Assembly: GCA_900541185.1 (NCBI GenBank) | Contig: UQIQ01000063.1 | Coordinates: 1-10,145, forward strand | DNA from: an uncultured Collinsella sp. | GTDB taxonomy: Bacteria > Actinomycetota > Coriobacteriia > Coriobacteriales > Coriobacteriaceae | Reading direction: 5' to 3' | DNA length: 10,145 nucleotides | Shown here: one piece after another, positions 7,616 to 10,145 of the stretch | Layout: each line of letters begins with the position of its first letter | How positions within the stretch are numbered: the stretch's first letter is position 1 | Position numbers and translations under genes: made by a program | The notes under the pieces: model-generated | What the model was told of the DNA's origin: nothing | The model's input: the letters and a program-made list of their open reading frames with translations, nothing else | The model's database searches: none

Positions 7616-8659
7616 TTAAAGCTCGACGGTCACCGAAGCGGGATCCTCCCCCACCAGCTCGGCCAGCATGGGAAGTGCCACGGCGAGCGTCTCGCGAATT
7701 GTTCCGTTGTTGGAAAAGCCGGCGGCGGCATGATGCCCGCCACCGCCAAAGTTGGCAGCGATCTCGGACACATCGAGGTCACCCTTGGAGCGCAGGTTGC
7801 CGCGCACCTTGGTATCGCCGTCGATGCCCTTTAAGAACAGGCAGACCTCGACGCCCATCACCGAACGCACCACATCGACCAGACCGTCACATTCATCCGA
7901 GGTGACGCCGCAGGCCTCAAGGTCGCTCTGGAAGGCATAGCTATACGCCACGCGCCCGTGCGCGACCGTCTTGATACGGCCCATGACAATGGACTTGAGG
8001 TGCAAAAACTCGACGCGCATGCTCTGATAGACCTCGAGTGCGACACGAGCCGGATTGGCGCCATGCGCCACCAGGCGCGAAGCAGCATGGAACGCGGCAG
8101 CATCGGCGTTCTGGTACTGGAAACGACCGGTGTCGGTCACCAAGCCGCACAGCAAGCAGGTCGCGACGCCGTCACGTGCGACAATGCCGCAATTGTCCAA
8201 GAAACGGTCGATGATCATAGCGCAGGCTGCAGCTTCAACGCGCCTCAGACTGAGCTCGGCAAACTCCTCGCGTGCCGGATGGTGATCGAAGCACACCACA
8301 TGCTTGGAGCGACGAAGCACCTCGGCGGAGTTGTTCAGGCGCTCGACGACCGGCACATCCACCGAGATGAACAGGTCCGGATTGCCGGTGTACGCAGATG
8401 CCGGCACCAGGCGATCGGAGCCTTCCATAAAGCGGTAGATGCGCGGGACCGGGTCATCGTCTGCCAGCAGCAGGGCAATGTCCTTATTGGGGAAAAACTT
8501 CATGAGCGAGAGACCCAGACCCAGCACGGAACCCAGGGCGTCGCCATCGGGAGAAGTGTGTCCCGAAATCGCAATGGAGGACGCACCCTCGATAAGCTCG
8601 AGGATGCGTCGCTGAATATCTGCAGACTCGCACGAGGCGAGGTCGGCGGAATTAGTCAT
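7616..8659 (-). CDS. nrnA: DHH/DHHA1 phosphoesterase, NrnA-type nanoRNase / pAp phosphatase
   Basis: Family members degrade 2-5 nt RNAs from the last steps of mRNA decay and dephosphorylate 3'-phosphoadenosine 5'-phosphate. The DHH domain has SGHTSPDGDALGS (32-44, metal-binding His and Asp residues), an Asp at 101 in the SVDVP strand, the signature DHH triad at 125-127 (CFDHHPA) and LVTDTGRF (173-180). The DHHA1 substrate-binding domain ends with FGGGGHHAAAGF (304-315). All metal ligands expected from the family are visible. The length of 347 residues is typical. The ATG start lies 9 nt after a perfect AGGAGG (8669-8674) and overlaps the rbfA stop by 8 nt, so it is probably coupled to rbfA. 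Its place between rbfA and truB is common in Gram-positives. Which of the two activities dominates cannot be told from sequence. Confidence 0.93.
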   Translation of the reverse strand: MTNSADLASCESADIQRRILELIEGASSIAISGHTSPDGDALGSVLGLGLSLMKFFPNKDIALLLADDDPVPRIYRFMEGSDRLVPASAYTGNPDLFISVDVPVVERLNNSAEVLRRSKHVVCFDHHPAREEFAELSLRRVEAAACAMIIDRFLDNCGIVARDGVATCLLCGLVTDTGRFQYQNADAAAFHAASRLVAHGANPARVALEVYQSMRVEFLHLKSIVMGRIKTVAHGRVAYSYAFQSDLEACGVTSDECDGLVDVVRSVMGVEVCLFLKGIDGDTKVRGNLRSKGDLDVSEIAANFGGGGHHAAAGFSNNGTIRETLAVALPMLAELVGEDPASVTVEL

Positions 8660-9062
8660 CTAAAGCTGCCTCCTGGGCGGCATCCGCTATCGGATAACCG
8701 TCCTCGTCCTTTTCGATCGCAAGCGTGGCGGGAACGTTTTCCAGCGCACGCGTGATGCGCTCGGCCTCATCGGTCGAGCGATCGATGCGAAAATCGAGCT
8801 CGGGCGTGACACGCCAATCGAGCGAGCGAGCCAACAGGCTGCGAATACGGCCCTTGGCGCTTGCGAGCGCCTCCATGACCTCGTCATAGCGGCTCGCATC
8901 GCACGACACGTACACACGCGCGAACGAACGGTCCACCGCGACCTCGACCGCAGTCAAAGTAACCAGGTCGAGACGCGAATCGGAAACCTCAAAGAGCAGG
9001 ATATAACCGAGCTTCTCGCGAAGCTGCTCGCCCAGACGGCGGGTTGCCTGCGTTTGCTTCAT
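8652..9062 (-). CDS. rbfA: 30S ribosome-binding factor RbfA
   Basis: This small KH-fold protein assists late maturation of the 30S subunit and 16S rRNA 5' end. The 136 residues match the family in order: an N-terminal helix RLGEQLREKLGYIL (9-22), SDSRLDLVTLTAVEVAVDRSFARVYVS (core strands, about 27-53), the interhelical AxG kink in ASAKGRIRSLL (67-77) and TPELDFRIDRS (86-96), followed by a short acidic tail. The ATG at 9060-9062 is preceded by GGGGGTA (9068-9074), which overlaps the infB stop. The frame is open upstream to 9446, but that part runs through infB and does not resemble RbfA. It lies 11 nt after infB and overlaps nrnA by 8 nt. Confidence 0.94.
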   Translation of the reverse strand: MKQTQATRRLGEQLREKLGYILLFEVSDSRLDLVTLTAVEVAVDRSFARVYVSCDASRYDEVMEALASAKGRIRSLLARSLDWRVTPELDFRIDRSTDEAERITRALENVPATLAIEKDEDGYPIADAAQEAALDD

Positions 9063-9073
9063 AGCGCTACCCC

Positions 9074-10097
9074 CTACTCGGTACGGGCAACCTGGTCGAT
9101 GCGGTAACCCTCGATCTGGTCGCCGGGCTTGATGTCCTGGAAGTTCTCCAGGCCAATGCCGCCCTCGGAACCGCTCTTGAGGCTCTTGGCCTCGTCCTTG
9201 TAGTGGCGCATCGAGGCGATCTTGCCGTTGAAGACCACGATGCCGTCGCGCACCAGGCGCACGGAATCGGTCGCGGCGATCTCGCCCTCTTCGACGCGGA
9301 CACCGGCGGCGATACCGACTTTTGGCACCTTGAAGGTGTCCAGGACAGTCGCGGTACCCGTGGCGACCTCGACCTCGGTGGGCTTGAGCATGCCGATACG
9401 GGCAGCGTCGAGCTCCTCGAGGCACTTGTAGATGACGTCGTAGCAACGGATCTCGACGCCCTCGCGCTCGGCGGCGGAGCGGGCCTTACCGTCGGGACGG
9501 ACGCCAAAGCCGATGATGATGGCGTTAGAGGCGTCGGCCAGGACGACGTCGGTCTCGTTGATGGCGCCGACCGCGGAGTGAATCGTGTTGATGCGCACCT
9601 CGGACTGATCCATCTTGTCGAGCGAGTCCTGAAGAGCCTCGATAGAGCCCTGGACGTCGGCCTTGATGATCAGGTTGAGCTCCTTGACCTCGGCGTCGGC
9701 AATGGTCTCGAAGAGGTTCTCGAGCGTGACGTGCTTGACGCGGCTCTGCTCCTCGATACGGGCCTTCAGCGAACGCTCGTCGGCCAGGGCACGAGCCTCG
9801 CGCTCGTCCTCGAACACGCGGAACTCATCACCGGCGTTGGGCACGGACTGCAGGCCCAAAATCTCGACGGCGTCGGAGGGACCGGCCTCGGTGACGGCAC
9901 GACCCTTGGGGTCGAGCATGGCACGGACGCGGCCATAGGTAAGGCCGGCGACCAGCGTATCGCCCACGTGCAGGGTACCGCGGGTCACGAGCACGGTAGC
10001 AACCGAGCCGCGGCCCTTGTCGAGCTTGGCCTCGAGGACGTTGCCGGAGGCAAAGGTGTCCGGGTTGGCCTTGAGCTCGAGCACGTCGGCCTGGAGC
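9074..10097 (-). CDS. infB: Translation initiation factor IF-2, C-terminal part only
   Basis: IF-2 is the GTPase that places initiator fMet-tRNA on the 30S subunit and promotes 50S joining. Only the last 340 codons are present; the adapter junction removes the N-terminal region and the whole GTP-binding domain. Visible parts are the end of the G domain/domain II (LQADVLELKA at the first residues, then GTLHVGDTLVAG), domain C1 with VKELNLIIKADVQGSIEAL, and domain C2 with TFKVPKVGIAAGVRVEEG and KPGDQIEGY near the end. The C2 segment reads GSEGGIG where many bacterial IF-2 proteins have GxECGIG. The 15 residues seen upstream in frame (MTSSLVGSEMCIRDR) are translated adapter and not part of the protein. 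rbfA follows after 11 nt, the usual infB-rbfA order. Confidence 0.96.
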
Positions 10098-10145
10098 CTG
10101 TCTCTTATACACATCTCCGAGCCCACGAGACTCGACGTCATCTCG
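10098..10145. other. Illumina Nextera i7/P7 adapter (right contig end)
   Basis: This is the reverse complement of the left-end adapter: mosaic end CTGTCTCTTATACACATCT (10098-10116), linker CCGAGCCCACGAGAC (10117-10131), index TCGACGTC (10132-10139) and ATCTCG, the start of P7 (10140-10145). It carries the same index as the left end. It is not genomic, and it ends the reading of infB artificially. Confidence 0.98.

Noticed and set aside
9063..9446. Upstream extension of rbfA to a 264-residue frame
   Set aside because: The extension overlaps the well-conserved infB 3' end in another frame. RbfA homology begins at the ATG at 9062, which has its own ribosome-binding site.

Overview
The window is a 10,145-base contig whose outer ends are not biological. 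Bases 1-47 and 10098-10145 are Illumina Nextera i7/P7 adapter sequence: a Tn5 mosaic end, the i7 linker, an 8-base index and the start of P7. Both ends carry the same index in inverted orientation. The genomic insert is therefore about 48-10097, and both outermost genes are cut by the adapter junctions. Inside the insert every recognisable gene lies on the minus strand, and coding density is high.

The DNA is GC-rich. Gene content and protein style (a sigma-70 RpoD with a long acidic then basic N-terminal linker, an asp23-fakA pair, an encoded CCA on the tRNA) suggest an actinobacterial anaerobe of the class Coriobacteriia, such as Collinsella or a relative. This is inferred from general resemblance; no search was run.

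Layout in the direction of transcription, from high to low coordinates. (1) 10097-5664 holds the classical translation/RNA cluster: infB (C-terminal part only), rbfA, nrnA, truB and ribF, with gaps of at most 15 nt or short overlaps. (2) dnaG (5671-3563) overlaps ribF by 8 nt, and rpoD (3452-2103) follows after 110 nt, so the DNA-primase/sigma-factor pair seems attached to the end of the infB cluster. (3) 2102-1915 is an intergenic regulatory block with a hairpin after rpoD, a 27-position near-perfect palindrome that looks like a dispersed repeat element, and a strong-looking promoter for the next gene. (4) tRNA-Asn(GTT) at 1914-1840 is followed at once by an intrinsic terminator. (5) asp23 (1645-1289) and fakA (1261 to the adapter junction) form a second short operon for an Asp23/Gls24-family envelope protein and the fatty-acid kinase catalytic subunit.

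The genes are mostly core housekeeping functions: initiation factor 2, 30S maturation, nanoRNA/pAp turnover, tRNA pseudouridylation, FMN/FAD synthesis, primase and the principal sigma factor. I see no defence system, prophage, CRISPR array or insertion sequence. The points worth a second look are the adapter ends, the 1999-2054 palindrome, the joined infB-to-rpoD gene order, two GTG starts that correct the longest ORFs, and a Cys-to-Gly change in a conserved IF2 C-terminal motif.
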